Shown here piece after piece: positions 28,448-36,159 of a DNA stretch of 64,000 nt (the stretch's first letter is position 1; the number at the start of each line of letters is the position of its first letter). The notes beneath the pieces were generated by a model, which was not told the DNA's origin, searched no databases, and worked only from the letters and a program-made list of their open reading frames with translations. Source of the stretch: Granulicatella adiacens ATCC 49175 (GTDB lineage Bacteria; Bacillota; Bacilli; Lactobacillales; Aerococcaceae); the NCBI RefSeq assembly GCF_025150565.1, contig NZ_CP102283.1:744001-808000 (forward strand). The letters run 5' to 3'. The position numbers and the translations under genes are program-made.

Positions 28448-28530
28448 TGCGGCCGGCGGGACTTGAACCCGCACAGGTATACACCCACTGCCCCCTCAAG
28501 ACAGCGCGTCTGCCATTCCGCCACGACCGC
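28448..28530 (-). tRNA. tRNA-Leu (anticodon GAG)
   Basis: The minus strand folds as a class II tRNA: acceptor GCGGTCG with CGGCCGC, discriminator A, a D arm with AATGGCAGACGCGC, anticodon stem CTGTC/GGCAG with loop TTGAGGG and anticodon GAG (plus positions 28495-28497), a long variable arm, and T arm GCGGGTTCAAGTCCCGC. CCA is not encoded. GAG reads CUC and CUU leucine codons. Confidence 0.95.
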
Positions 28531-28541
28531 AGAACTATTTC

Positions 28542-28570
28542 AGTTTATCAAATGTTTAGCGGAATTTCAA
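28542..28570 (-). promoter_or_regulatory. tRNA-Leu promoter
   Basis: On the minus strand TTGAAA, a 17-base spacer ending in TGA, and TAAACT, ending 11 bases before the tRNA. The -35 box overlaps the last codons of the sprT-like gene. Confidence 0.65.
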
Positions 28571-29001
28571 TCTAAAAGGATTAATTTTCCACGACATTTT
28601 CCACATACGTAGCGGTTCGTGTTCATCTTGCGCATTCTAGGGTAGCGGTGATGGCACGATGTACATTCGTAAATGAAGTTCGGCTCTCTCATTCGTTCGA
28701 CAAAGCGACTGCCGCCCACTTGATGAAGGAGTTGTTTAAAGTCCTGGTCTCGGTGACGGTAGCCACGACCCATTTGATGAAGATGATAATGGCAAAGCTC
28801 ATGTTTGATAACACCAATAAGTGCTTCGATTCCGAGTTTGTCTTCTATATTTGGATTTATCTCGATATTTCCCGTCTTCAGAAGATAACGACCACCGCTA
28901 GAACGTAGACGATTGTTATAAGTGATTTTGTGCGTGAATTCGCGGTGAAAAGACGTGCGCGAAATCTCCTCGGTTAAGTTTTGTAATTCGTGTTCGTTCA
29001 T
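28567..29001 (-). CDS. SprT-like zinc metalloprotease domain protein
   Basis: The 144-residue product matches the bacterial SprT-like family (B. subtilis YdcK). The zinc-peptidase motif HELCH lies at residues 67-71, and a C-terminal zinc ribbon has two Cys-X2-Cys pairs in YECTSCHHRY and YVCGKCRGKL. I chose the ATG at 29001 because GGAGG precedes it. Eukaryotic SprT-domain relatives digest DNA-crosslinked proteins; the role of the bacterial members is not settled. It is followed on the same strand by tRNA-Leu. Confidence 0.87.
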   Translation of the reverse strand: MNEHELQNLTEEISRTSFHREFTHKITYNNRLRSSGGRYLLKTGNIEINPNIEDKLGIEALIGVIKHELCHYHLHQMGRGYRHRDQDFKQLLHQVGGSRFVERMREPNFIYECTSCHHRYPRMRKMNTNRYVCGKCRGKLILLD

Positions 29002-29057
29002 AATTGCCTCCGACCTTAGTGTAACATTCTTTGCACCTTTAGAAAACAAGATAAACT

Positions 29058-29086
29058 TTGACCTTTCCGCACCAGACGGGTAAAAT
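29058..29086 (+). promoter_or_regulatory. trkA promoter
   Basis: TTGACC (29058-29063), 17-base spacer, TAAAAT (29081-29086), 36 bases before the start codon. Confidence 0.7.
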
Positions 29087-29122
29087 AGGAGGGTATAAGA
29101 TTTTCAATCTGGAGGAAACTAA

Positions 29123-30475
29123 ATGAAAATTGTTGTTGTCGGTGGGGGGAAAGTCGGCGAAGTCATTTGCCAAGAACTCTCAACGGAAGAAAATGACATT
29201 GTATTGATTGATAAAAATCAAGATTTAATTGATCGACTCTTAAACAAATTCGATATAATGGGAATTTGTGGAAATGGTGCTAGTTACGACATTCTTGTAG
29301 AAGCAGGAGTGGAAAACTGTGATATCTTTATTTCCGTAACGGAAATGGATGAAATTAATATTATTGCGTCAATTCTTGCGAAAAAAATTGGAGCGGAATA
29401 TACAGTTGCACGTGTGCGTAATCCTGAGTATTCACAACAATTACAACTCATTCGTGAAAGTTTAGGAATTTCATTACTGATTAACCCTGAGCTTTCGACA
29501 GCTCGTGATATCGCGAATAACTTTAATTATCCTTCTGCATTAAGTGTAGAAAATTTTGTTGGAAATCGTGTGAGCTTACTGGAATTAGAAATCAACGAAG
29601 GATCACGTCTTGCTGGATTATCTTTAAAAGAAGTGCGTAATCGTTTTGAATCCATCTTAATCTGTGTGATTCATCGTAACGAGCAAAGCTTTATTCCGGA
29701 CGGAGATTCAACACTAGAAGCAGGAGATCATGTGTATATTACTGGAGCTTATCCTGACTTACGTAATTTCTTAAAATTAACAGGACAAGAAACGAAGAGT
29801 GTCTCTTCGGCCGTGATTGTTGGTGGTGGTCGTATCACCTATTACTTACTCAATATGTTGAAACAAACTAAAATCGATACGAAAGTGATTGAAGTGAATG
29901 AAGAGCGCAGTGAAACTTTAAGCTATGCATTTCCACATACAACAGTAATTCATGCTGACGGAACTGATCACGATGTATTAGAGGAACAACGCATTACAGA
30001 ATATGATGTGTTTGTATCGATGACAGGGATTGATGAGGAAAACTTAATCCTTTCTGCATATGCAAAGCAACAAGGCGTCCAAAAGATTATTACGAAGATG
30101 AGTCGTCCAGCTCTTCTTAAAGTATTTAAAGGTTTTGACAGCCAATCAGTTGTGACTCCAAAACATATCGTAGCTAATGAAATTATTCAATTCGTTCGTT
30201 CACGTTCAAATACTCAAGGGTCAAATGTTGAAGCATTATACCGTTTAGCAGATAACCAAGTTGAAGCACTGCAATTCCGTGTTCAAAAGAATAGTGCGAT
30301 TTGTGGCATTCCACTATCAGAACTCAAAACAAAATCAAATCTCTTGATTGCGTTTATAGTTCGTGGACAACAACTAATCTATCCTGCCGGAAATGATACC
30401 ATTGAACCATTTGATAAGGTAATCGTCGTGACAACGGAAAAAGACTTTGACGACATTAACGACATTTTGGAATAG
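29123..30475 (+). CDS. trkA: Trk potassium uptake regulator TrkA, two RCK domains
   Basis: TrkA is the cytosolic nucleotide-sensing gate of the Trk potassium channel. The 450-residue protein has two copies of the RCK_N/RCK_C pair. The first Rossmann motif is VVGGGKVGEVICQEL with acidic IDKNQD; the second begins VIVGGGRITYYLLNML near residue 232. This duplicated form pairs with TrkH, unlike the single-unit KtrA at 39 kb. trkH follows after 10 bases. Confidence 0.93.
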   Translation: MKIVVVGGGKVGEVICQELSTEENDIVLIDKNQDLIDRLLNKFDIMGICGNGASYDILVEAGVENCDIFISVTEMDEINIIASILAKKIGAEYTVARVRNPEYSQQLQLIRESLGISLLINPELSTARDIANNFNYPSALSVENFVGNRVSLLELEINEGSRLAGLSLKEVRNRFESILICVIHRNEQSFIPDGDSTLEAGDHVYITGAYPDLRNFLKLTGQETKSVSSAVIVGGGRITYYLLNMLKQTKIDTKVIEVNEERSETLSYAFPHTTVIHADGTDHDVLEEQRITEYDVFVSMTGIDEENLILSAYAKQQGVQKIITKMSRPALLKVFKGFDSQSVVTPKHIVANEIIQFVRSRSNTQGSNVEALYRLADNQVEALQFRVQKNSAICGIPLSELKTKSNLLIAFIVRGQQLIYPAGNDTIEPFDKVIVVTTEKDFDDINDILE

Positions 30476-30485
30476 AGGTGTCGCA

Positions 30486-31949
30486 ATGAATATAAAAACA
30501 GTTCGCTATTTTGTGGGAAAAATGCTTCAAGTTGAAGCAGCACTTTTAGCTTTACCACTAATTGTTAGCTTTATTTATCAAGAGTCACACACTCAAAAAC
30601 TAGCTTATGCTGGTACGATTCTGATGCTGCTTGTGATTGGCTCTCTCTTAAGCTTTAAAAAACCTGAGCCGCTTAAAATTATGGCTCGGGACGGGGTTGT
30701 TACCGTTGCGTTGAGTTGGATTTTACTCTCTTTCTTTGGAGGATTACCTTTTGTCTTTACGGGGGAAATTCCTAATGTGGTAGATGCCTTCTTTGAAACA
30801 GCAAGTGGATTAACAACAACGGGTTCAAGCATTATTCCAGACCTTTCTGTATTAGCACATTCTTCATTATTTTGGAGAAGTTTCACTCACTTAGTCGGTG
30901 GGATGGGGGTACTGGTTTTTGCACTTGCGATTCTACCAAGTCATGGTTCTGAATCCGTGCAATTAATGCGTGCGGAAGTCCCTGGACCTGTGTTTGGAAA
31001 ACTTGTTTCAAAATTAGCGCATACAGCGCAAATCTTATATATGATTTATTTAGCAATGACTTCCGTACTAGTGATTATTCTAGTCGTCTTCCAAGTACCA
31101 CTCTTTGATGCATTGCTTCTAGCGTTTGGTACAGCTGGAACAGGTGGTTTCGGGATTAACAATGCTGGATTTAGTATTTACGCCAATCCTGCAGCTGTGG
31201 AATGGATTATCGGAGTAGGGATGATGCTCTTTGGAATCAACTTTAACTTGTACTACTTTATTCTTTTAGGCGCTGTTAAAGACGTTATCAAAGATGAAGA
31301 AATGCGTACGTATGTCGGAATCGTCCTTAGCTTTACGATGATTATCTTTACCGTATTGACGATTACTCAAACGGCTTTAGGAGTTCCAATTCGTAGCGTC
31401 TTCTTCACGGTATCGTCGATTATTACGACAACGGGATATTCAACGGTCGACTTTGGACTCTGGGGAGTATTCCCACATGCCTTGCTTCTTCTACTAATGT
31501 TTATTGGGGGATGCGCAGGGTCAACAGCAGGGGGGATTAAAGTTTCTCGTGTCATCGTGTACTTCAAGAGTGCGATTGCCGAATTAAAGCGCATGGGACA
31601 ACCTCGCCGTGTCTTTGTTCCAACGATGAATGGAAAACCAATTGACAATAAGATGGAGAAGAGTATTGCCAACTACTTAATCGTCTATGTACTGTTCTTC
31701 CTCGTATTGTTACTCTGCGTTTCATTTGAAGCAGGCGATTTTACAACAGCCTTCTCAAGTGTAGCTGCAACCTTTAACAACATCGGGCCAGGGCTTGGTC
31801 AAGTTGGGCCTACAAGCAACTTCTCGATGTATTCGGATTTCAATACATTTGTCCTTTCAATTGGGATGATTGCAGGACGTTTGGAAATTTATCCAATCAT
31901 TATGCTTTTCTCTCCAACAACTATGAAGGCATTTACTCGAAGACGTTAA
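30486..31949 (+). CDS. trkH: Potassium channel subunit TrkH
   Basis: The 487-residue membrane protein has the four pore repeats of the Trk/Ktr superfamily, each with a filter glycine: TTTGSSI near residue 115, GTGGFGIN near 219, TTTGYSTV near 314, and NNIGPGLG near 432. I chose the ATG at 30486 (GAGGTG ribosome site) giving MNIKTVRYFVGKML; an in-frame start upstream would overlap trkA. With TrkA it forms a complete potassium import system. A strong terminator follows. Confidence 0.93.
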   Translation: MNIKTVRYFVGKMLQVEAALLALPLIVSFIYQESHTQKLAYAGTILMLLVIGSLLSFKKPEPLKIMARDGVVTVALSWILLSFFGGLPFVFTGEIPNVVDAFFETASGLTTTGSSIIPDLSVLAHSSLFWRSFTHLVGGMGVLVFALAILPSHGSESVQLMRAEVPGPVFGKLVSKLAHTAQILYMIYLAMTSVLVIILVVFQVPLFDALLLAFGTAGTGGFGINNAGFSIYANPAAVEWIIGVGMMLFGINFNLYYFILLGAVKDVIKDEEMRTYVGIVLSFTMIIFTVLTITQTALGVPIRSVFFTVSSIITTTGYSTVDFGLWGVFPHALLLLLMFIGGCAGSTAGGIKVSRVIVYFKSAIAELKRMGQPRRVFVPTMNGKPIDNKMEKSIANYLIVYVLFFLVLLLCVSFEAGDFTTAFSSVAATFNNIGPGLGQVGPTSNFSMYSDFNTFVLSIGMIAGRLEIYPIIMLFSPTTMKAFTRRR

Positions 31950-31972
31950 CAAATTCTTAAACAAATAGATAA

Positions 31973-32016
31973 AGAACTTTAAGGAAAGAGCACTCTTTTC
32001 TTAAAGTTCTTTTTGT
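31973..32016 (+). terminator. Terminator after trkH
   Basis: AGAACTTTAAGGAAAGAG pairs with CTCTTTTCTTAAAGTTCT, followed by T. Confidence 0.9.
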
Positions 32017-32068
32017 ATACTAGAGGTGTAACGAGTGAGTTACGATTTTGAATAAAGGAGGTTCATTC

Positions 32069-33019
32069 ATGAAGAAATGGGTGAAAGGAACCGCAATCGT
32101 CCTTGCATTGATGGGATTATCCATGAAGAGTGCATATGCCATTGATACTACGACCATCAATGAAAAATGGGGCAAACCGACCGTTGTTTATGGCGGAGGA
32201 TTAAATGAATCACAAATTAAACAGACATCAGAGTTATTAGGAATTAAAGATTCGAATACAGTGAAAACCGAAAAAGCAACTGGGCAAGATATGATTAAAT
32301 ATCTTGGAAGTGGAGATGGAAACACTTCTGTTATGATTTCTTCAGTGATGGTTCAAAAGAAAGATAAAGGAACTGGTGTGAAGGTTCGTATTAAGACTCC
32401 TGAAAACATCACCCTAGTGACAGCTGAGCAATATGCTAATGCGGCCATCACTGCTGGAGTAACTGATGCAGAAATTGAAGTAGCAGCAGTATCAAAGGTA
32501 ACTGGAGAGTCCGCTTTAACAGGTGTATATAAAGCCTTCGAAGCAAACGGGATTCAGCTGGACGCCAAACGTACTGAAGTAGCTCAACAGGAATTAGAAG
32601 TGACGAATAAAATCGCGCAAGAGAATGCAAACCAAAAAGGATTCGATTCCTCAAAACTCGATAAAGCGATGATTGAAATCAAAAAAGAACTTGCAGAACT
32701 CAAACAAAAGCAAGGACAACTAGCAACTAAGGAAGATATCGAACGCATTATTAATAATGCCTTGAAGAATAATTCATTGCAAAATGTGATTTCTAAAGAT
32801 CAAATTAATGCGTTAGTCGCTTTTGCACAAAACTACCAAAACACAAGTGCGATTGATTCCAAACAAGTATTAGAGCAATTAAATAGCTTGTCAAAATCAG
32901 TCGGCGAAAAGATTAACAGCTTAGTCGAACAAGCCAAAAACGAAGGATGGTTGGATAAAATTGCCCAATTTTTCACTTCCATCTTTGAAAGTATTAAAAA
33001 TCTATTCAATCAACAATAG
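32069..33019 (+). CDS. DUF1002 (YpuA-like) exported protein
   Basis: The 316-residue product has a signal peptide with likely cleavage after SAYA near residue 25. The N-terminal 200 residues match DUF1002, as in B. subtilis YpuA: EKWGKPTVVYGGGL near the mature start, and ITLVTAEQYANAAITAGVTDAEIEVA around residue 115. The last 120 residues are helical and rich in Lys and Gln, with coiled-coil character, ending in an amphipathic IAQFFTSIFESIKNLF. The start at 32069 has a clear AAAGGAGG site. The function of the family is unknown; it is exported. Confidence 0.85.
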   Translation: MKKWVKGTAIVLALMGLSMKSAYAIDTTTINEKWGKPTVVYGGGLNESQIKQTSELLGIKDSNTVKTEKATGQDMIKYLGSGDGNTSVMISSVMVQKKDKGTGVKVRIKTPENITLVTAEQYANAAITAGVTDAEIEVAAVSKVTGESALTGVYKAFEANGIQLDAKRTEVAQQELEVTNKIAQENANQKGFDSSKLDKAMIEIKKELAELKQKQGQLATKEDIERIINNALKNNSLQNVISKDQINALVAFAQNYQNTSAIDSKQVLEQLNSLSKSVGEKINSLVEQAKNEGWLDKIAQFFTSIFESIKNLFNQQ

Positions 33020-33047
33020 TAAAGTCAGATTGAATATTTTATAAACA

Positions 33048-33128
33048 AAAAGCAGTCGTACCAGAACCAACTAAGAACAGCTGTAAGTTCTTAGAATCCC
33101 CCTCTTTAGGTTCTTGGAAGGCTGTTTT
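33048..33128 (+). terminator. Branched, cloverleaf-like terminator
   Basis: Three nested pairings can form: AGCAGTC (33051-33057) with GGCTGTT, CCAGAACC (33061-33068) with GGTTCTTGG, and CTAAGAAC (33071-33078) with GTTCTTAG (33087-33094), then six T. It is more elaborate than an ordinary terminator and separates the DUF1002 gene from the next unit. Confidence 0.55.
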
Positions 33129-33180
33129 TTGCTTTTCTTCTATATCACAATAAGGTCTTCACAATAAAAAAATAAATTAA

Positions 33181-33189
33181 TGTTATAAT
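33181..33189 (+). promoter_or_regulatory. Extended -10 promoter of the small membrane protein gene
   Basis: TGTTATAAT is a full extended -10 element 41 bases before the start codon; no good -35 box is seen. Confidence 0.5.
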
Positions 33190-33229
33190 TTTTTAAGAAG
33201 ATAGCTCTTGTAAAAAGGAGGAGAGTGCA

Positions 33230-33553
33230 ATGAAAGAATGGATAAAAAAGTATACCGTGTATATTGTTATTGCTATGATGTATTATTGCATTCCATTATA
33301 TTTAGTGAAAGATACAGGAAGTGGTATCTTTCTACTATTGATGGTCATCCCTATATTTGTATTCCTTATTTCACTAGTCTTCGCTATAAAGAACGGATTT
33401 AGATGGTATTTTTCGATTGTTCTTGGACTCTTATGGATTCCGAATCTCTTTTTACTAAATGATTCTGCTACTATTTATATTTTGATGTATTCAGGTATCA
33501 GTTTTATAGGACAATTTGTTGGAATTGTATTAAAAAATAAAGTTAAAAAATAG
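33230..33553 (+). CDS. Small four-helix membrane protein, unknown function
   Basis: I do not recognise this 107-residue protein. It has about four hydrophobic segments (residues 7-25, 32-53, 58-75, 80-100) and a basic C-terminus NKVKK. The ribosome site AAAAGGAGGAGAGTGCA is strong and a promoter lies just upstream, so it is probably a real gene and a single-gene unit. Possible roles (immunity, envelope stress) would be guesses. Confidence 0.65.
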   Translation: MKEWIKKYTVYIVIAMMYYCIPLYLVKDTGSGIFLLLMVIPIFVFLISLVFAIKNGFRWYFSIVLGLLWIPNLFLLNDSATIYILMYSGISFIGQFVGIVLKNKVKK

Positions 33554-33715
33554 ATCTGGCTATCTCTGGTTATTCTTTTCTGTTTGTAATTTAAAATAAG
33601 ATAAGATACTGCAAACCAATATCATGCTTTACATGCTCCCTTTAACACGAATATTCTAATAAGTGAAAAATAATGAATGAATTTGAGGTAAATAATAAAA
33701 AGGTGAGAAATTTTG

Positions 33716-33744
33716 TTGAATATACCTTTTGGATATGTTATATT
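33716..33744 (+). promoter_or_regulatory. Promoter of the DUF4230 gene
   Basis: TTGAAT (33716-33721), 17-base spacer ending in TGT, TATATT (33739-33744). Confidence 0.65.
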
Positions 33745-33784
33745 TACCACAAATATGGGATAAATTTAAAGGAGTTTGTGGGAT

Positions 33785-34408
33785 ATGGAAGATAAATTTA
33801 AATTGGAATGGAAAGGTTTTTTTAAGACGTTAGTACCATTATGGTGGTTAGCAGGATTATTATGTGTAATCTTAGTTTCATATGTATGGGGGCTTACTAG
33901 TCAGAAACCTGAAACTCCAAAATCCTCGATTTCAATCGAGTATTTAGAAAAAGTGAATGAAGTTGTATTTTTGAATGCGGGAGTTAAAGATATTATTACT
34001 GAGACTAAATCAACACAAGTTTTTGGTTTTGATGTACCATTTTCAAAAAAGACAGCATTAGTAATTTTAAATTATAAAGCAAAATTTGGAATAAAAAAAC
34101 CTGTGAAAATAGAAAAAATAGGTGAGAATGAATTTAAGATTATTGTTCCTAAATTTGAAGTGATAGGTGTAGAACTTTCGAAAGATAATCCTTATGATTT
34201 ATATGATAGCCATGGAGAATTGTTGAGTGGAACGACAGAGGATGTTGATACAGGAAAACTTGTAACTAATCAATTAGCTAGTGAAAAACAAGAAGAATAT
34301 TTAGAAAAATATAAAGATGATATTAAAGAATCTGCGATCAATTATTATAAAACATTAGTTTCCTCTATGTTTGAAGACCCTAAATTGACTGTAGAATTTT
34401 CAGAATAA
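33785..34408 (+). CDS. DUF4230 membrane-anchored protein
   Basis: The 207-residue product has one membrane segment near residues 17-36 and an outside or peripheral domain. The block KTALVILNYKAKFGI, then FKIIVPKFEVIGVEL and the helical tail LVTNQLASEKQEEYLEKYKDDIKESAINYYKTL, resemble DUF4230, a family of unknown role. I prefer the ATG at 33785 since AAAGGAG lies ten bases before it; a TTG at 33776 is too close to that site. It is AT-richer than its neighbours. It is a single-gene unit between its own promoter and terminator. Confidence 0.7.
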   Translation: MEDKFKLEWKGFFKTLVPLWWLAGLLCVILVSYVWGLTSQKPETPKSSISIEYLEKVNEVVFLNAGVKDIITETKSTQVFGFDVPFSKKTALVILNYKAKFGIKKPVKIEKIGENEFKIIVPKFEVIGVELSKDNPYDLYDSHGELLSGTTEDVDTGKLVTNQLASEKQEEYLEKYKDDIKESAINYYKTLVSSMFEDPKLTVEFSE

Positions 34409-34437
34409 CACTTTCGCATGGAATTTTAGAAATAAAT

Positions 34438-34466
34438 AACCCTGACCAGAGATGGTCAGGGTTTTC
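34438..34466. terminator. Bidirectional terminator between convergent genes
   Basis: AACCCTGACCA pairs with TGGTCAGGGTT around GAGA, followed by TTTT. Confidence 0.9.
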
Positions 34467-34476
34467 CTTTTGCATT

Positions 34477-35343
34477 TTAGAATAAGATTAAGAGTAGGCT
34501 GATGGTGATAATTAATTGTACCACTAAACCGATGAGTGATAAGTATACTGGATCGATGGAGGATTCTGTTGCGCTTTTAAAAATAGATGAGGCTAGTGTC
34601 ACAATATAAAGTAAAATATGCGCAAAGAATACAATTAAGATTCCAACGAAAAACCACACTGGAGAAATAAAAGTCATAACAGTTGCAATGGCTAATAATA
34701 GAATTGCTAAGACATTCATTCCTTCATATTGAGTTAACCAGTAGTTAAAGACATGTTGACGTTTTTGGAAAACATGTTTTAGCCCATATGAAATAGTAGG
34801 GAATCCAAGGTAGAAGAATAAGTAAAATACCAGGAATCTAACAAACATCCAAATATAATTGGGGGTACTTGTTAAGCTTGGTAAGATTGAAATATCAGCG
34901 AATAATTGATACTGGGTAAATAAAGTGTGAATGACATGAGTTGTAATGAATGCAGACATTACAGTCGCTAAAATAATTAACGCGTACCCATAAGTACGAC
35001 TATATTGACGTTTCCGCGAATATTGATTCGTTGGGTGAAGCAAACGTTCTCCAAAGAAAGTAAAGAATCGTTTGAATTTATTCCACGCACCTGCATATGC
35101 AAAACGGTTATTCTTTACTCGGTTTTCTTGTGAACTACGGTTATCTTCTTCTGGAATTTTCGTTTCAACTTTTGTAGTGAATGAAGCAGTAGGTTCATTA
35201 TTTTCATCTAATAAGTCTGTTTGAACTCCATCATTTGGCTCAATGGCAGTAGGAGCAGAAAGTTCATCTTGAACGGTGCCGCAATAAGGGCAGAGTGTTT
35301 CTTTTTCGTCAATCATTTCATGACAGAATGGACATTGTTTCAT
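34477..35343 (-). CDS. Zinc-ribbon membrane protein
   Basis: The 288-residue product starts with a zinc ribbon, CPFC near residues 4-7 and CPYC near 19-22, followed by an acidic linker (about residues 28-80) and five or six membrane helices in the C-terminal 170 residues. This resembles the zinc-ribbon plus YIP1-like membrane proteins of Lactobacillales, whose role is unknown. I chose the ATG at 35343 with GAGGAA before it. A structured RNA with its own promoter and terminator lies 62-225 bases upstream on the same strand, so this gene may be controlled by it. Confidence 0.7.
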   Translation of the reverse strand: MKQCPFCHEMIDEKETLCPYCGTVQDELSAPTAIEPNDGVQTDLLDENNEPTASFTTKVETKIPEEDNRSSQENRVKNNRFAYAGAWNKFKRFFTFFGERLLHPTNQYSRKRQYSRTYGYALIILATVMSAFITTHVIHTLFTQYQLFADISILPSLTSTPNYIWMFVRFLVFYLFFYLGFPTISYGLKHVFQKRQHVFNYWLTQYEGMNVLAILLLAIATVMTFISPVWFFVGILIVFFAHILLYIVTLASSIFKSATESSIDPVYLSLIGLVVQLIITISLLLILF

Positions 35344-35404
35344 GAAGTTTCCTCTTTCCATATGTATTACTAAATTTCATTGCTATTGTATCATAATTTT
35401 ACTA

Positions 35405-35568
35405 TAAAAAAAGACTAGGAACTCCTAGTCTTAGCGTGGCATCTTTTCAGATGAGTAGGTCGTGTTCACATCACGAACTACAAACAGCTACATCCGGTAG
35501 TGTGCCTAAGCACGCCTGTTCCACATAACTCGCAGTCTCTTATGTACTGCGTGTCGCCTCATCGCATA
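35405..35568 (-). ncRNA. Structured RNA of about 164 nt, unrecognised family
   Basis: On the minus strand, from a strong promoter to a terminator, the sequence can form an H-type pseudoknot (CGCAGT with ACTGCG, and ACATAA with TTATGT, plus positions 35523-35551), a junction AACAG/CTGTT holding hairpins GTGC-TTAG-GCAC and CTAC-CGGAT-GTAG, a hairpin TCGTG/CACGA, and two exclusive choices: GATGAG with CTCATC, or CATCT-GAAA-AGATG. AAGACTAGGA and TCCTAGTCTT then form a terminator with seven U. It could be a trans-acting small RNA or a riboswitch for the zinc-ribbon gene. I do not see tmRNA, 6S, SRP or common riboswitch signatures. Ends are estimates. Confidence 0.7.
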
Positions 35569-35574
35569 GAATAC

Positions 35575-35603
35575 ATTATAGCAGAGGGAGTGTGGAATGT
35601 CAT
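35575..35603 (-). promoter_or_regulatory. Strong promoter of the structured RNA
   Basis: On the minus strand ATGACA, a 17-base spacer ending in TGC, and a perfect TATAAT. The -35 and -10 match consensus in 11 of 12 positions, and it also has the extended -10 TG. Confidence 0.75.
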
Positions 35604-35610
35604 GTATGAA

Positions 35611-35988
35611 CTATTTTTCGCGGATAACTTCGATTTTGTATCCATCTAGGTCTTTCACGAAATAGTAGTTTGCTGGATGTCCTGGTAATCCTTTTAATTC
35701 TGTAACGTCATAGCCTTTAGCAACGTGTTCAGCGTGAAGAGCTTCTAAGTCTTTAGCACTGATGGCGATATGACCATATCCGTCACCGATTTCGTATGGG
35801 CCGTGGCCATAGTTATATGTTAATTCTAATTCATAGTCATCTCCTTCAAAAGCGAGATAAGCGATTGTGAATTTGTGTTCTGGGAAGTCTTTTCTTCTTG
35901 TTTCTTTAAAACCAAATGCTTCTTCGTAGAATCGAATGCTTTCTTCTAGATTTTCAACACGGACACAAGTATGCAACATTTTTGACAT
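35611..35988 (-). CDS. gloA: Lactoylglutathione lyase (glyoxalase I)
   Basis: Glyoxalase I turns the methylglyoxal-glutathione adduct into lactoylglutathione. The 125-residue protein is a VOC-fold metalloenzyme with the expected start MLHTCVRVENLEESIRFYEEAFG, LELTYNYG, GYGHIAI and YKIEVIRE; the histidines and glutamates in these blocks are the family metal ligands. I chose the ATG at 35988, which has AAAGGAGGT before it. With glutathione reductase at 26.7 kb it indicates glutathione use in this organism. Confidence 0.92.
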   Translation of the reverse strand: MSKMLHTCVRVENLEESIRFYEEAFGFKETRRKDFPEHKFTIAYLAFEGDDYELELTYNYGHGPYEIGDGYGHIAISAKDLEALHAEHVAKGYDVTELKGLPGHPANYYFVKDLDGYKIEVIREK

Positions 35989-36082
35989 GGTGTGACCTCC
36001 TTTATTTATTTTATTTAAGACTAACAAACTCGAATGATAAATACAAGTTTTCAAGACTGTTTCTATTTCAAAGACAAATGTA

Positions 36083-36088
36083 TATAAT
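36083..36088 (+). promoter_or_regulatory. Candidate aspartokinase promoter (-10)
   Basis: TATAAT, perfect -10, about 70 bases before the gene; the -35 region (TTTCTA near 36060) is weak. No lysine riboswitch is visible here. Confidence 0.4.
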
Positions 36089-36159
36089 TAGTGGAAATTC
36101 GTTGCGTTCCATTCATTAATTTGGTAGTCTAGGTACATTGAAAAATAAGGAAGTGTCAT

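Noticed and set aside
28415-28612. Plus-strand open frame over the tRNA-Leu gene
   Set aside because: It is antisense to a well-folded tRNA and its terminator and has no coding support.
35405-35568. tmRNA, 6S RNA, SRP RNA or a known riboswitch as identity of the structured RNA
   Set aside because: Length and motifs do not fit: no tRNA-like ends or tag frame, no long central bubble, no SRP tetraloop domain, and no L box, T box, SAM, c-di-GMP or preQ1 signature that I can see. A covariance search is still needed.
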